64,000 nucleotides of DNA from contig CP038116.1 in the NCBI GenBank assembly GCA_004519485.1, positions 372,001 through 436,000 on the forward strand. The letters are read 5' to 3'. Positions within the stretch are counted from its first letter, which is position 1; the number at the start of each line of letters is the position of its first letter. Of this stretch, positions 20,796 through 29,596 are shown piece by piece. This DNA comes from Nannochloropsis oceanica (Eukaryota > Sar > Eustigmatophyceae > Eustigmatales > Monodopsidaceae). The position numbers were made by a program, and so were the translations under genes. The notes beneath the pieces are model-generated. The model was not told the origin of the DNA. It saw only the letters and a program-made list of their open reading frames with translations, and did not search any database.

Positions 20796-22091
20796 TTACT
20801 CGCCTTCCTCCCAGTCGACCTCGTCCTCGTCCTCGTCCTCTTGCTCTTCGCCTACCTCCCTCTTGACTGCCGCTACCGATTCTCGAACCCCTCCACCCTC
20901 CTTCCTATAATTATCTTCCCCCAACTCTTTTTGTAACGCTTCGACGTACGCCCGCCGGTAAGCCTCGATTCGCTCGGCCTCGGTTATTACCTCCACCTCT
21001 CTCTTTGGCAGCTGATTGCCCCCACTATCATTGAAGCCTTCGCCCCGACTCACTTGCTGTGCACTTCCCGCAGCTTGTTCGAGATGGTCAGTGTCCTCCT
21101 TGATGACACGACTGCCCTGCAAAAAGGATGGCTGGGCCCGGGCAGTCCGCAACACATTCAGCATCGATTCGCCCATCGTTTCCTCGTCCGCCTGGATGCC
21201 ACCATCCCGCGTGGAGGCGGCCAGGTCTTCGAAGATGCCGGCCGACCCCCCGCCCGGATGATTTCCCATCCCTCCACACCAGCCTCCACGTCGGCGCCTC
21301 CGAATTTCGTCCTCCTCGCTCTGGCCGCCGCCCACACCCACAGCAAGGAGCTCGCTAGGCAGGTTGCTTGGCAATGGCTTTTGCTCCAAGGAAGATAGCA
21401 AGTTGTAGATGCCGTCGTGTGAGGCTGCGCTGGTTTCGTCTGTGGCAATGTACATCTGAGTGCGTAACTTATCTTTGAGTGCCTGGACTTCTTCGAACCC
21501 CGTCACGCCTGTCTTTGGCCGAAGCTGAAACCTGATGCCGTCACAGGTGGAGTGCATTTCATTGTTGCAGCAGGTAGGACAGCAAAACCCATACCGTTGG
21601 TTGCGCAACGGTTGCACCTCTAAGAGCGGTAGTGTGCGGCCGCAGTGAGGACATTCGTATGTTTGGTTGTCATTGGCCTCCCGCTCCATTCGCTCTAACT
21701 CCCGGTGCATGAGGTGGACCCGGTACCGCACCACGTTGGTAAAGTGAGAAAAATCTATATAGTAGTATAATTCCCGTTTCCCCGTCGACTCATCTAGCAC
21801 GTCTTCAGTCCGGATCAAGTGCTCCTCCAATAACTCCGTGAGCAGGCGCCGTGCTTGCTTGGCCCCCACGCCCAGACGTGTCTCCATATCAGTGTCTCTC
21901 AAATGACGGTCTCGGAGCAAGGCCTCCAGCACCACTATTGTATCGTCCGCATAAAAGGCCTGCGCCACGGCCCGCACTAATCGCGTCGCCAGGTCGATGG
22001 GCGTCTCGATCCCCGTCAAAATGTTTCCACTGGTGTTGATGCCGCCGTCTCCTCCTCTGGCCCCGCCACCAACCCCTCCGCTGTGCAGCAT
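20796..22091 (-). CDS. GTF2E1: Transcription initiation factor TFIIE subunit alpha
   Basis: General RNA polymerase II factor that recruits and controls TFIIH. From ATG 22091 the protein has 431 residues. The N-terminal winged-helix region reads LVRAVAQAFYADDTIVVLEA, then KQARRLLTELLEEHLI and YYYIDFSHFTNVVRYRVHLM. The zinc ribbon follows as ECPHCGRTLPLLE and GFCCPTCCNNEMH (CxxC...CxxC). The rest is acidic and disordered, ending in an Asp/Glu-rich tail as in other TFIIE-alpha proteins. The frame is open a little further upstream, and a GTAAGG donor at about 22128 suggests an upstream exon, so the exact N-terminus is uncertain. Divergent from RMD5. Confidence 0.93.
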   Translation of the reverse strand: MLHSGGVGGGARGGDGGINTSGNILTGIETPIDLATRLVRAVAQAFYADDTIVVLEALLRDRHLRDTDMETRLGVGAKQARRLLTELLEEHLIRTEDVLDESTGKRELYYYIDFSHFTNVVRYRVHLMHRELERMEREANDNQTYECPHCGRTLPLLEVQPLRNQRYGFCCPTCCNNEMHSTCDGIRFQLRPKTGVTGFEEVQALKDKLRTQMYIATDETSAASHDGIYNLLSSLEQKPLPSNLPSELLAVGVGGGQSEEDEIRRRRRGGWCGGMGNHPGGGSAGIFEDLAASTRDGGIQADEETMGESMLNVLRTARAQPSFLQGSRVIKEDTDHLEQAAGSAQQVSRGEGFNDSGGNQLPKREVEVITEAERIEAYRRAYVEALQKELGEDNYRKEGGGVRESVAAVKREVGEEQEDEDEDEVDWEEGE

Positions 22092-22473
22092 CGCGTAGAA
22101 AAAAGTGGCTGAAGCCGGCAAAGCCTTACCTGGACAGCCTGGAAGTCACGCAGGCCGAAAGTGTTTCGTAACTTTGCCCCCCTCCTCCCCACAGCCACCT
22201 GTATGTTGCGGTATATGATGGTGAGTGGATCGAGTGAAAATGAGCTGGGGTGCAGCGCCCTCTTTCTTTCTTCTCCAGGGTCCATATTGACATGACACAT
22301 GACACAAAGGCTCTCCCGACAAGCTCATGCCACAACAACCTCAGCCTCCTCTTTTATCCATTTATACAGGAAACATCCACCCATGGAGGGCTAGAAAGGC
22401 AGCCACCTCCCTCCTGCATCGTACAGCTTACATCATTATTGCACGCCTCGTACTAACAAACTATAGCCTAGCT
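22092..22473. promoter_or_regulatory. Divergent region TFIIE-alpha / RMD5
   Basis: 382 bp between opposed starts. A possible 5' intron donor of TFIIE-alpha (CCAG/GTAAGG on the - strand near 22131) lies here, so part may be transcribed leader. No further gene seen. Confidence 0.45.
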
Positions 22474-23763
22474 ATGTGTGACAGCCTGCTCGCGGACTGG
22501 GCACGGCTCCGGGATAAACAGCGCCAGAATACGGAGGTAACGTTGCGGTTGGTGGACAGGGTGAGCGTGGCTGTGGAAGAAGTTGCCACAGCGACAGCAT
22601 CCACGACCTCCCGCGGTCCTCCTTCCCCAACCTCCCTCGATGATGTCATTCCGCAGCTGGTCCAGCAGCACAAGACCTACCACGCTGCCCTTTCCAAATT
22701 CATCAAGGCCGTGGACCGGATCTTTCTAGAGGCCAAACCACCAGTCGTAATGTGCCGCCCCTCCGTAACTCTGGATCCTCGCCTGATTGATGAGATGGTG
22801 GCCTTGCACCTCTACCGCGAAGGAAGGACGTGCACCGCCGCCAAGCTCGTGGAAGAAGCGGGTCTTTCATCAGCGGCACTTCGATTTGAAGCGCACGAAG
22901 CATTGGCTCGTGTACATAAAGTGATCACTGCGGCGATTGAGCGCCGAGAGTTGGGACCGGCTTGTCGGTGGGCGGCAGAGCATCACGAGGGGTTGCAGCG
23001 ACTGGGAAGCAACCTGGAGTTTCAGCTTGCGCGACTCCAGTTCCTCGTACTGTTGACTAGGGATAATGTCTGTAATGCCAGATGGAAAGAGACAGAGGTT
23101 GTAAAGATGGAAGACGCCAAGGATGAGGAGGAAGAGGGGAAGAGCAAACATGAGCGGGGACGGAAGCGGATCCGAGATGACGTGGCTTTGACTTTTGCAC
23201 GACAGCACCTCGCCCCTTTCGCCGTAGCCGGCGGCGGCCACATGGAGCAAGTGCGGACGCTGATGGGATGTCTGCTCTATGCGGGCCGCCTTGACCGTTC
23301 ACCCTACCAGGACTTGCTCTCGCCGGAGTTGTGGGAGGAAGCCATGGAGGCGCTGCACACGGAAGGCTGTCGCTTGCTCGGCCTACCGGTAGAAAGCCCG
23401 TTGAGTGTGTGCTATCGCGCCAGTCTGCGGGCGCTTGGACCCTTGGCGAAGATGCGACAGGTGGTGCAGAATAGCACGGGGGATTGGGAGGGGCTGGAGG
23501 AGTTGCCGGGGGAGATCGACCTTGGGGGGAAACCCTCCCTGCGGTTTCACAGCGTCTTTTCTTGTCCTGTCACGAGGGAGCAGGCCAGTTGGGCGAATCC
23601 TCCCATGATGCTCAAATGTGGGCATGTCATTTGCCGCAGTAGCCTCGCAAGGCTGATGAAGGGCGGGCATGGGCACAACGGCGGGCATCCGCAGCAGCGG
23701 TTCAAGTGCTTTGTGTGCCCGGTGGAGCAGTACCCGCAGGACGCACAGCAGCTGTACTTTTGA
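22474..23763 (+). CDS. RMD5: GID/CTLH complex E3 ligase subunit RMD5 (RMND5/GID2)
   Basis: RING-like subunit of the GID/CTLH ubiquitin ligase, which in yeast degrades gluconeogenic enzymes. Single exon, 429 residues. After an N-terminal helix, LIDEMVALHLYREGRTCTAA followed by KLVEEAGL is a LisH motif. A CTLH region follows (ELGPACRWAAEHHEGLQRLG, then LEFQLARLQFLVLL), then CRA-type helices (LAPFAVAGGGHMEQVRTLMG). The end is the family's degenerate RING: FSCPVTREQASWANPPMML, KCGHVICRSSLARLM and RFKCFVCPVEQYPQDAQQL. A charged insert of about 30 residues (near 23085-23180) separates CTLH and CRA. An in-frame ATG at 22327 would add 49 residues without family signal; 22474 is preferred. Confidence 0.9.
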   Translation: MCDSLLADWARLRDKQRQNTEVTLRLVDRVSVAVEEVATATASTTSRGPPSPTSLDDVIPQLVQQHKTYHAALSKFIKAVDRIFLEAKPPVVMCRPSVTLDPRLIDEMVALHLYREGRTCTAAKLVEEAGLSSAALRFEAHEALARVHKVITAAIERRELGPACRWAAEHHEGLQRLGSNLEFQLARLQFLVLLTRDNVCNARWKETEVVKMEDAKDEEEEGKSKHERGRKRIRDDVALTFARQHLAPFAVAGGGHMEQVRTLMGCLLYAGRLDRSPYQDLLSPELWEEAMEALHTEGCRLLGLPVESPLSVCYRASLRALGPLAKMRQVVQNSTGDWEGLEELPGEIDLGGKPSLRFHSVFSCPVTREQASWANPPMMLKCGHVICRSSLARLMKGGHGHNGGHPQQRFKCFVCPVEQYPQDAQQLYF

Positions 23764-24387
23764 AGTGAGAGAAAGAGAGGAAAAACGAGATAGAAGAAGC
23801 GAGAAAAAACGATATATGACGATACATGACCTGTATAGACCATCACTGAAGAAGAAAGTGGAAGAACACTTAAAGACGGGATAATCATGATGCCTCTTCC
23901 CCCTACCCCCTTTTATCCTGTACCTTTATCAAACTCTTGCCGAAGACAATTCCGAGACCGGGCTAACATTTTTCTGGTATTCTCATCTATCAGTTGAATG
24001 AGTGGACGTGGGATGGTGAGAAAAGGTGTATTTCAATTCCTGACAAGAGAGGGACGCACCAACACCTTGTACTTCTCCTTGTTCATAATTCTATGTTGAG
24101 GGACCTCTCATCACACGTATGAAATTAAATCGGACGTGTTTCCTGCCATTCATGAGTGACCTGTCGTGTGTGTGAATATATGAGAGAGATTGTCCCAACG
24201 CCCAAGTTGAAAACTGGAAAAAGAACGGAGAGTGAGCAATCTGAAAACCCATCATTGACAAACGAGCGTGGTCAACACACAAGAGGAAAAGGAACGACGG
24301 CAAGCCAACAAGAGAGACAACCTTCAGTTATTGCGTGTTTCGTTTTTCGTTCCTTTGAGCATATACCCTCTGTTTCATATGCTCTAC
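23764..24387. other. Convergent 3' region, no gene seen
   Basis: About 620 bp between the stop codons of RMD5 (+) and the R3H gene (-). Purine-rich just after RMD5, otherwise mixed. No family signal on either strand. Confidence 0.6.
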
Positions 24388-26165
24388 CTATCTACCTAAC
24401 GGCGGAAAGTCCTCCTCCACACATCTCTGGTCAGTGTCGTTCCCAGAGCTTCCTCCTCTCGAGTGGGACGACGGCAATGGCCTCCCCACAAAAATTCCAC
24501 CTCTTCCCATCCCTCTTCCCCGCCCCCACATCCCCCGTTCTTCGATTCCTCCACCTCTTTCTGGCCCATCTCCTTCTCCCCCTCCTTGGTAAGAATACGA
24601 GGCATACCGTGGATCGTTGTAGTAACCTTGCGGAAAAATCGATGAAGACGGAAACGGCGCCTGCTGGTGGTGCGGGTGGTACTGCTGCTGTTGCTGATGG
24701 TGGTAGTGATGGTGGTGATATATGGCGGCCATATGCTGCTGCATCACCTGTTGCTGCATGTAATGGTCCACGTAGAAGGCGCCGGGAGGAGCACCTGGAG
24801 GGGGAGGTAAGCTGTTGAAGGCTGGAGGAGGACCAGACATGGTACCGTACATTCCCCCTCCTCCCCCTCCTCCCCCTCTTGAGAACGCGCACATCATCCC
24901 TCCACCAGGTGGCAACCCGCGCGGACGAGGATGCCGGAGAAAATCCGGGTCGCTCTTTTCGGCCTCGCGGTTCCGCCACAGCACCTTGCTCTCGCTCCAT
25001 TCCCCTTTCGCGCCACCTCCTCCTCCTTCTCCCCCGTCCCCGTCCCCCTCGCCCCCTCCACCCCTGCCGCTTCTTTTCTGCCCATCCTCAAGCCACTGCC
25101 GCTGCTCGGAGGATTGAGGTGGAGTGCTCGACCGACGGTCTCCCGACAGCGCCGCCATGAACTTGCCCCGCCCGGCTCCAAATCCACCCAAGGTATCAGG
25201 TCCAGTTGCTTGCACGCCCTTGCCGCCTTTCAAGCCCCCACCTGAGAGAGGACACGAGGAGGAGGAGGAGATGCTGACTGCGCTGCTGGTAGAGGTGGAC
25301 GAGGATGATGCAGACTCAGATGGGGCACCAAAAATGCGAGCTCGTGCCTCGGCGTACGCCTTCTCCCTGTCTGTCATACTCTTGCATCCATTGGCCGTGG
25401 ATGGGAATTTTTCCTCACCATTACCGTTACATTGTAATATGTTTCTGCCTCCTCCCTGCTTGCCCTCGGCCGGCCGACTCCGTCGCATCAGCCTCATCAC
25501 GGGGGCCTTGGCACCTCCGTCCCTCCCCCCACTTGCATCATTCGTGCCTTTCTTTCCGCACGTGTCAATCAGTAGAAGGCGGGGCATAAAGCTTTGCGGT
25601 GCCTTGAAAAGCACGAGGGTCCGGTTCATGCTGGGTTCCATCCCTACGCCACCACCCTCGGCTTCCCCGGAAGCGTGCTCCAGGCCAAAGCGCTGGGCGA
25701 GGCGGTAGAGCAGAAGGCGGTGGTAAGACGAGCTAGGGGACAATTCCAGCAACTGCTGCTTAGTCCCGGCCTTCATGAACTGTACCATAGCATCCTCGTA
25801 TTTTAGCACATTCACGCGTTCCCGAGGGCTCTCCATAGCTCCCGTCAGGACTGGATCGATCGCCGCGTCGTCTTCTGCCGACGTGACTGCCACTGTGCCC
25901 GCCGAGGACAAACCGTCACCCACCCCGCCCACTTCCGCTTCCGACGCTGCTGTGCTGCCACTCGTCGCAGGCGCATCCTTTTACAGTGGTGTGAATAAAG
26001 TTGAACGAGGATGTAGCGCTTCTCGAGGCATTGGGAATCGTACATATCTACATTCTCCTCCTCTCCTCCATCCCTCCGTCCCTCGCCACTTCTTACCCGG
26101 CCCCCTAAATGGAGTCTATTAAAGTCAGGCAAAGGAGCCGGCCCCCAATCGTCCTCGTCCGCCAT
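24388..26165 (-). CDS. R3H-SUZ domain RNA-binding protein
   Basis: Predicted single-stranded nucleic-acid binder, probably cytoplasmic mRNA regulation. Two exons: 26165-26097 (MADEDDWGPAPLPDFNRLHL start) and 25977-24388, 552 residues. Residues about 75-155 form an R3H domain: KQQLLELSPSSSYHRLLLYR then LAQRFGLEHASG (R-x-x-x-H variant Y-H-R-L-L with hydrophobic core) and RTLVLFK. Around residue 230, MTDREKAYAEARARIFG is a SUZ motif, which usually follows R3H in this family. The C-terminal half is low-complexity: Gly/Arg-rich, Met/Tyr/Gln/His-rich prion-like segment, RGG-type repeats, and the end EEDFPPLGR, also seen in other RNA-binding proteins. Divergent from the DAG-lipase gene. Confidence 0.85.
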
Positions 26166-26648
26166 TACTGCGCGGTGTGCCTGTGTTGTGTTGTGGACGA
26201 ATGATGGTGGTGTGTGTCGTGAGCGCGGGCGATGGAGGAGAAGCTTCCTCGCTCCTCTCTGGGCGGACCGTGCATTCCCATGTATGCGGCAAACCTGGCC
26301 ACACCGACACGAGAAAATTTAGGTGGAAGTTATCAACAGAGACCTCATGTAGACATAGACAGGAGCAGGGAGGGAGGGGCAAGGGCGTCTAGCTTTCTAA
26401 GATGATGGGAGATGGGGGGGTGGCTCGCTGTTTCCGAGTTCGATCAGACAATCGCCTTATCAAGCTCTGAAGCAACTGTGTACATCTCACACCACACGCG
26501 ACAGGGGAGGCAAAGGGGGATCGACCCTGCTTTAGAGCCCCTGTTTTTGCAAAAGAGGCTGCTACTGCAGAAGTGTACCAAAAACGTGCTCCGACCCCTG
26601 CCAAGACTCCGAGGCCGCCCCGTCAACATCCCTTCACGCACGGCAACC
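26166..26648. promoter_or_regulatory. Divergent region R3H-SUZ / DAG lipase
   Basis: About 480 bp between opposed starts (246 bp if the lipase begins at the in-frame ATG 26412). Presumptive shared control region; no named site. Confidence 0.45.
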
Positions 26649-28934
26649 ATGCCGCGCATGCAGCTCCTGGGACGGCACTACCATATTGCCAGTGACGCCA
26701 TGACGGTTCCGGCGTTTTGCATGGCGTTGGGGCGGCTGGTGTGGTCAGCCGTAGTGCTAGGCTTGTTCATGCACCTGCAGTACTTGCTGGAGTCATGCTC
26801 CCGGCCCGGCGTCGTCGACAGCTTTGTCGGAATTTCCATTATACTCTTCTTGGTCATGGTACTGGTGGAGCTGGCCATCGTGGCGGCCTCACAGCGCGGA
26901 TCTATCGTTCACACCCAGTCTCGCAAAGCCGTGGGTCTGCTGGTGGTGGTGCATACGTGCATGGGGGGCGTACAGTTGATTGTTGCGATGCTGGGCCTGG
27001 CCATCCTCTCCGACCCCAAGCATCTGGTTATGTGTGATTCCATGACCTTGCAGAACCGGGTGGACTTGATCGTGGCCCTGATTGCCATTTCGCAATTGGC
27101 CGACGTGTCGATGAAGGCCTGCTGCTGCGCCATGCTGGTTGGGCAGCCGGTGGGCGAGGAGCAGGAGCACCCCTTGCGACACTTCGAACACCATGAGTCC
27201 CTCGTCTCCTATTCCATCGCCGAGGATCGATGGCGGGGTCGTTGCAGCTTCCTGTGTACCTGCCTTAGGTATACGACGTGCCACCTTCTGTCGAGCGGGG
27301 CGGCCTCGGGACCAGAAGCGGGGAACATGGGGGATATGGAGGTGGTGGCGCGGGTCATGGCCGACCTGTTCCACTCAGAGGGGTTTCTAGACGTCTTGCC
27401 GTCGGACATTTTGGCAGGATTTGTCCTATTACGGCACGTCCAGAAGGCGCAGGAGCATGAGATGGTCTCAAGACGTGACTCCGAGCTTTTGGACGCAGAG
27501 GAGCGCGTGTTGATGCAGCAGCTGGAGGAGGGAGGCACAGCTGCAGCTGCTGCTGAAACTGCCACGACGACCATGTCCGGAACAGGAGCGTCAGGGACGT
27601 CCACCGGCCCGGGGATGAACCCACGGATCCGCTTTCAATGCGGCCACTACTTGGTGAAGAATGCCTTGTCGCGGGAAGACCCTGAAGATCGGAACGTGCT
27701 GGAGGAGGGGACGCACTTCGAGGCCTACGCCCTTGCCTTGTATACCTGGATGATGTACGCCTACGCCAAGACCCCCTGCTACGCTTTCCCCGCCCTTGGG
27801 GCCCGACGGCTATTTCGGATGCCGCATGGGACACGATCGAATGTGCACGGGGACATCGGGGCAGTGCTGGGCGACAACTGGTTTCGCGCCCATGAGGCAG
27901 GCCTGTGGGAGTGGCTGAAGGGTCGGGAAGGCTGTGAGTTGGCTTATGCCACCTTCATCAACACTCTATACGAGCGGCCGTACGCGATTTTTGTTGATCA
28001 CAAATGGCAGTGTGTGGTGGTGGCCATCCGTGGGACCTTGTCCTTGGAGGATCTCTTGAACGATGCCCACGCCGAGCCCGGGCCGCTGGACGCCATGGGG
28101 CAGGCGTGGGGCTTCCCGGGGGAAGGAGAGCACGGGCACGTAGGTATGGCGAATGCGGCTGATTGCATTGCCAAAGACTTGTACAAGCACCAGATTCTGC
28201 ACCGCCTCATCCAACGGGACCGATCGGATTCCCCTCCAGCGAGCCCGCACACGCCTTTGACCAAGTCGAGCAAGGGGTATAGGCTGCGGATCGTGGGCCA
28301 TTCTCTGGGGGCGGGCGCCGCCGTCTTCCTTTCGCTTATGCTCCAACGCGATTTTCCTGACCTTCGTTGCCTTGCTTATTGTACACCTGGCGGACTTTTG
28401 TCTCAGCGGTTGGCCGAGTATACCAAGCCTTTTACGCTCACCTTCGTCTTGGGTCGTGACTTGGTGCCGCGTCTGACACTTGATGCTGTCCGCGGACTTC
28501 GGGACGACATCCTCCGTCTCCTTGCCCGTTGCCGGGCCAATAAGAATACGGTGCTGCGGAGCGTGATGGATAAGGACTCACGAGCCGCCGTGGAACGATT
28601 GCTGTACCCCTCGCAGGAAGTCCCGCCCTCGGATTTCTTGACGCAGCTGCGAGCGTATGAAGAGCAAATGCGACAAGTCGATCGACGGATGGCTCAAGTG
28701 AGGATGGTGCCCCCCGGGCAGATTATCCATTTTGTTAAGTCTCATAAGATGCCACGGGAGGGCTGGATGTGTGGCGGAGGAGGGACCAAGCAATTCTACA
28801 CCCCAGTGTGGGCGGTGCCCGAGGATTTGAGTGAGATCTACGTATCGTCAACGATGGCCTCGGAGCATTTCCCCCATATTTTGTTGGAGAATATGCAGAA
28901 TGTCTGTGCGGAGTGGGAGATTGCCAGCACCTAG
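26649..28934 (+). CDS. sn1-specific diacylglycerol lipase-like (class 3 lipase, four membrane segments)
   Basis: Membrane serine hydrolase expected to release a fatty acid from diacylglycerol. 761 residues in one exon. The N-terminal quarter has about four hydrophobic segments (FCMALGRLVWSAVVLGLF, IILFLVMVLVELAIV, GLLVVVHTCMGGVQLIVAML, RVDLIVALIAIS) as in metazoan and plant DAGL proteins. The lipase domain has VVVAIRGTLSLEDLLNDAHA (oxyanion side), RIVGHSLGAGAAVFLSLML (GHSLG nucleophile Ser), LGRDLVPRLTLD (Asp) and GQIIHFVKS (His), so the triad is complete. An Ala/Thr-rich insert lies near 27535-27610. An in-frame ATG at 26412 would add 79 residues; 26649 sits in ACCATG and begins just before the first membrane segment. 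Confidence 0.88.
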   Translation: MPRMQLLGRHYHIASDAMTVPAFCMALGRLVWSAVVLGLFMHLQYLLESCSRPGVVDSFVGISIILFLVMVLVELAIVAASQRGSIVHTQSRKAVGLLVVVHTCMGGVQLIVAMLGLAILSDPKHLVMCDSMTLQNRVDLIVALIAISQLADVSMKACCCAMLVGQPVGEEQEHPLRHFEHHESLVSYSIAEDRWRGRCSFLCTCLRYTTCHLLSSGAASGPEAGNMGDMEVVARVMADLFHSEGFLDVLPSDILAGFVLLRHVQKAQEHEMVSRRDSELLDAEERVLMQQLEEGGTAAAAAETATTTMSGTGASGTSTGPGMNPRIRFQCGHYLVKNALSREDPEDRNVLEEGTHFEAYALALYTWMMYAYAKTPCYAFPALGARRLFRMPHGTRSNVHGDIGAVLGDNWFRAHEAGLWEWLKGREGCELAYATFINTLYERPYAIFVDHKWQCVVVAIRGTLSLEDLLNDAHAEPGPLDAMGQAWGFPGEGEHGHVGMANAADCIAKDLYKHQILHRLIQRDRSDSPPASPHTPLTKSSKGYRLRIVGHSLGAGAAVFLSLMLQRDFPDLRCLAYCTPGGLLSQRLAEYTKPFTLTFVLGRDLVPRLTLDAVRGLRDDILRLLARCRANKNTVLRSVMDKDSRAAVERLLYPSQEVPPSDFLTQLRAYEEQMRQVDRRMAQVRMVPPGQIIHFVKSHKMPREGWMCGGGGTKQFYTPVWAVPEDLSEIYVSSTMASEHFPHILLENMQNVCAEWEIAST

Positions 28935-29596
28935 AACCTGCGTATCTCTGACCTGAGCTGGCGACTAAAGGACGACAGAACAGAGAGTGAGCCTTGTGGA
29001 GAGGGAGGGACGGATAGCCAAGAGGCACACTAGGTCAAGACATTTGATGGCAATTAGCTCTGCATATTGAGAAGGGAAAATGACGGGATGCCACAAACGG
29101 AATCTAAAGAACGCATTGTGCATATGTGAAGGACCTCAATGAGACATGATGGCTGCAGAAAAATCCAAAAACGGGCCTCTCACGCCAGCTAACACTGAAG
29201 AAACAAGTAATTAAGATAAGGAAAAGCCTTCAAGAGATTCTTTGACCAAAGTGTACACTCTTCCATCTGATTATCATGTTATTGGCCTTGTTATCTTTAC
29301 ATACGAGGTCGTCCAAATATCCTCTCCCTTTCTTCTTCCTTCAGACACGAATGAGCTGTATGTATATTTGGAAGTGGGGGTTCCCAGCTGTTGGTGTTGC
29401 TTCTACTGCTATTATTTTGCTCCATGTTGAATCTTTGCTTGTCCCCTATAACTATCTTTTGTCTGTCCCTCAACACGCTTCTCACCATCCTAATTTCATC
29501 GTCCTATTTTGTTGCATTTTTGTATTTTCCCTACGACGGACCAAAGTAAAGGAGCAACACTTTTCTCTACGTAACTTTGATTTCTTACATCCATCC
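28935..29596. other. Convergent 3' region, no gene seen
   Basis: 660 AT-rich bases between the lipase stop (+) and the PDZ-PPR stop (-). No coding or RNA signal recognised. Confidence 0.6.

Noticed and set aside
24431-25708. + strand frames opposite the R3H-SUZ gene
   Set aside because: Pro/Ser-rich shadows of the Gly/Arg-rich coding strand; no domain.
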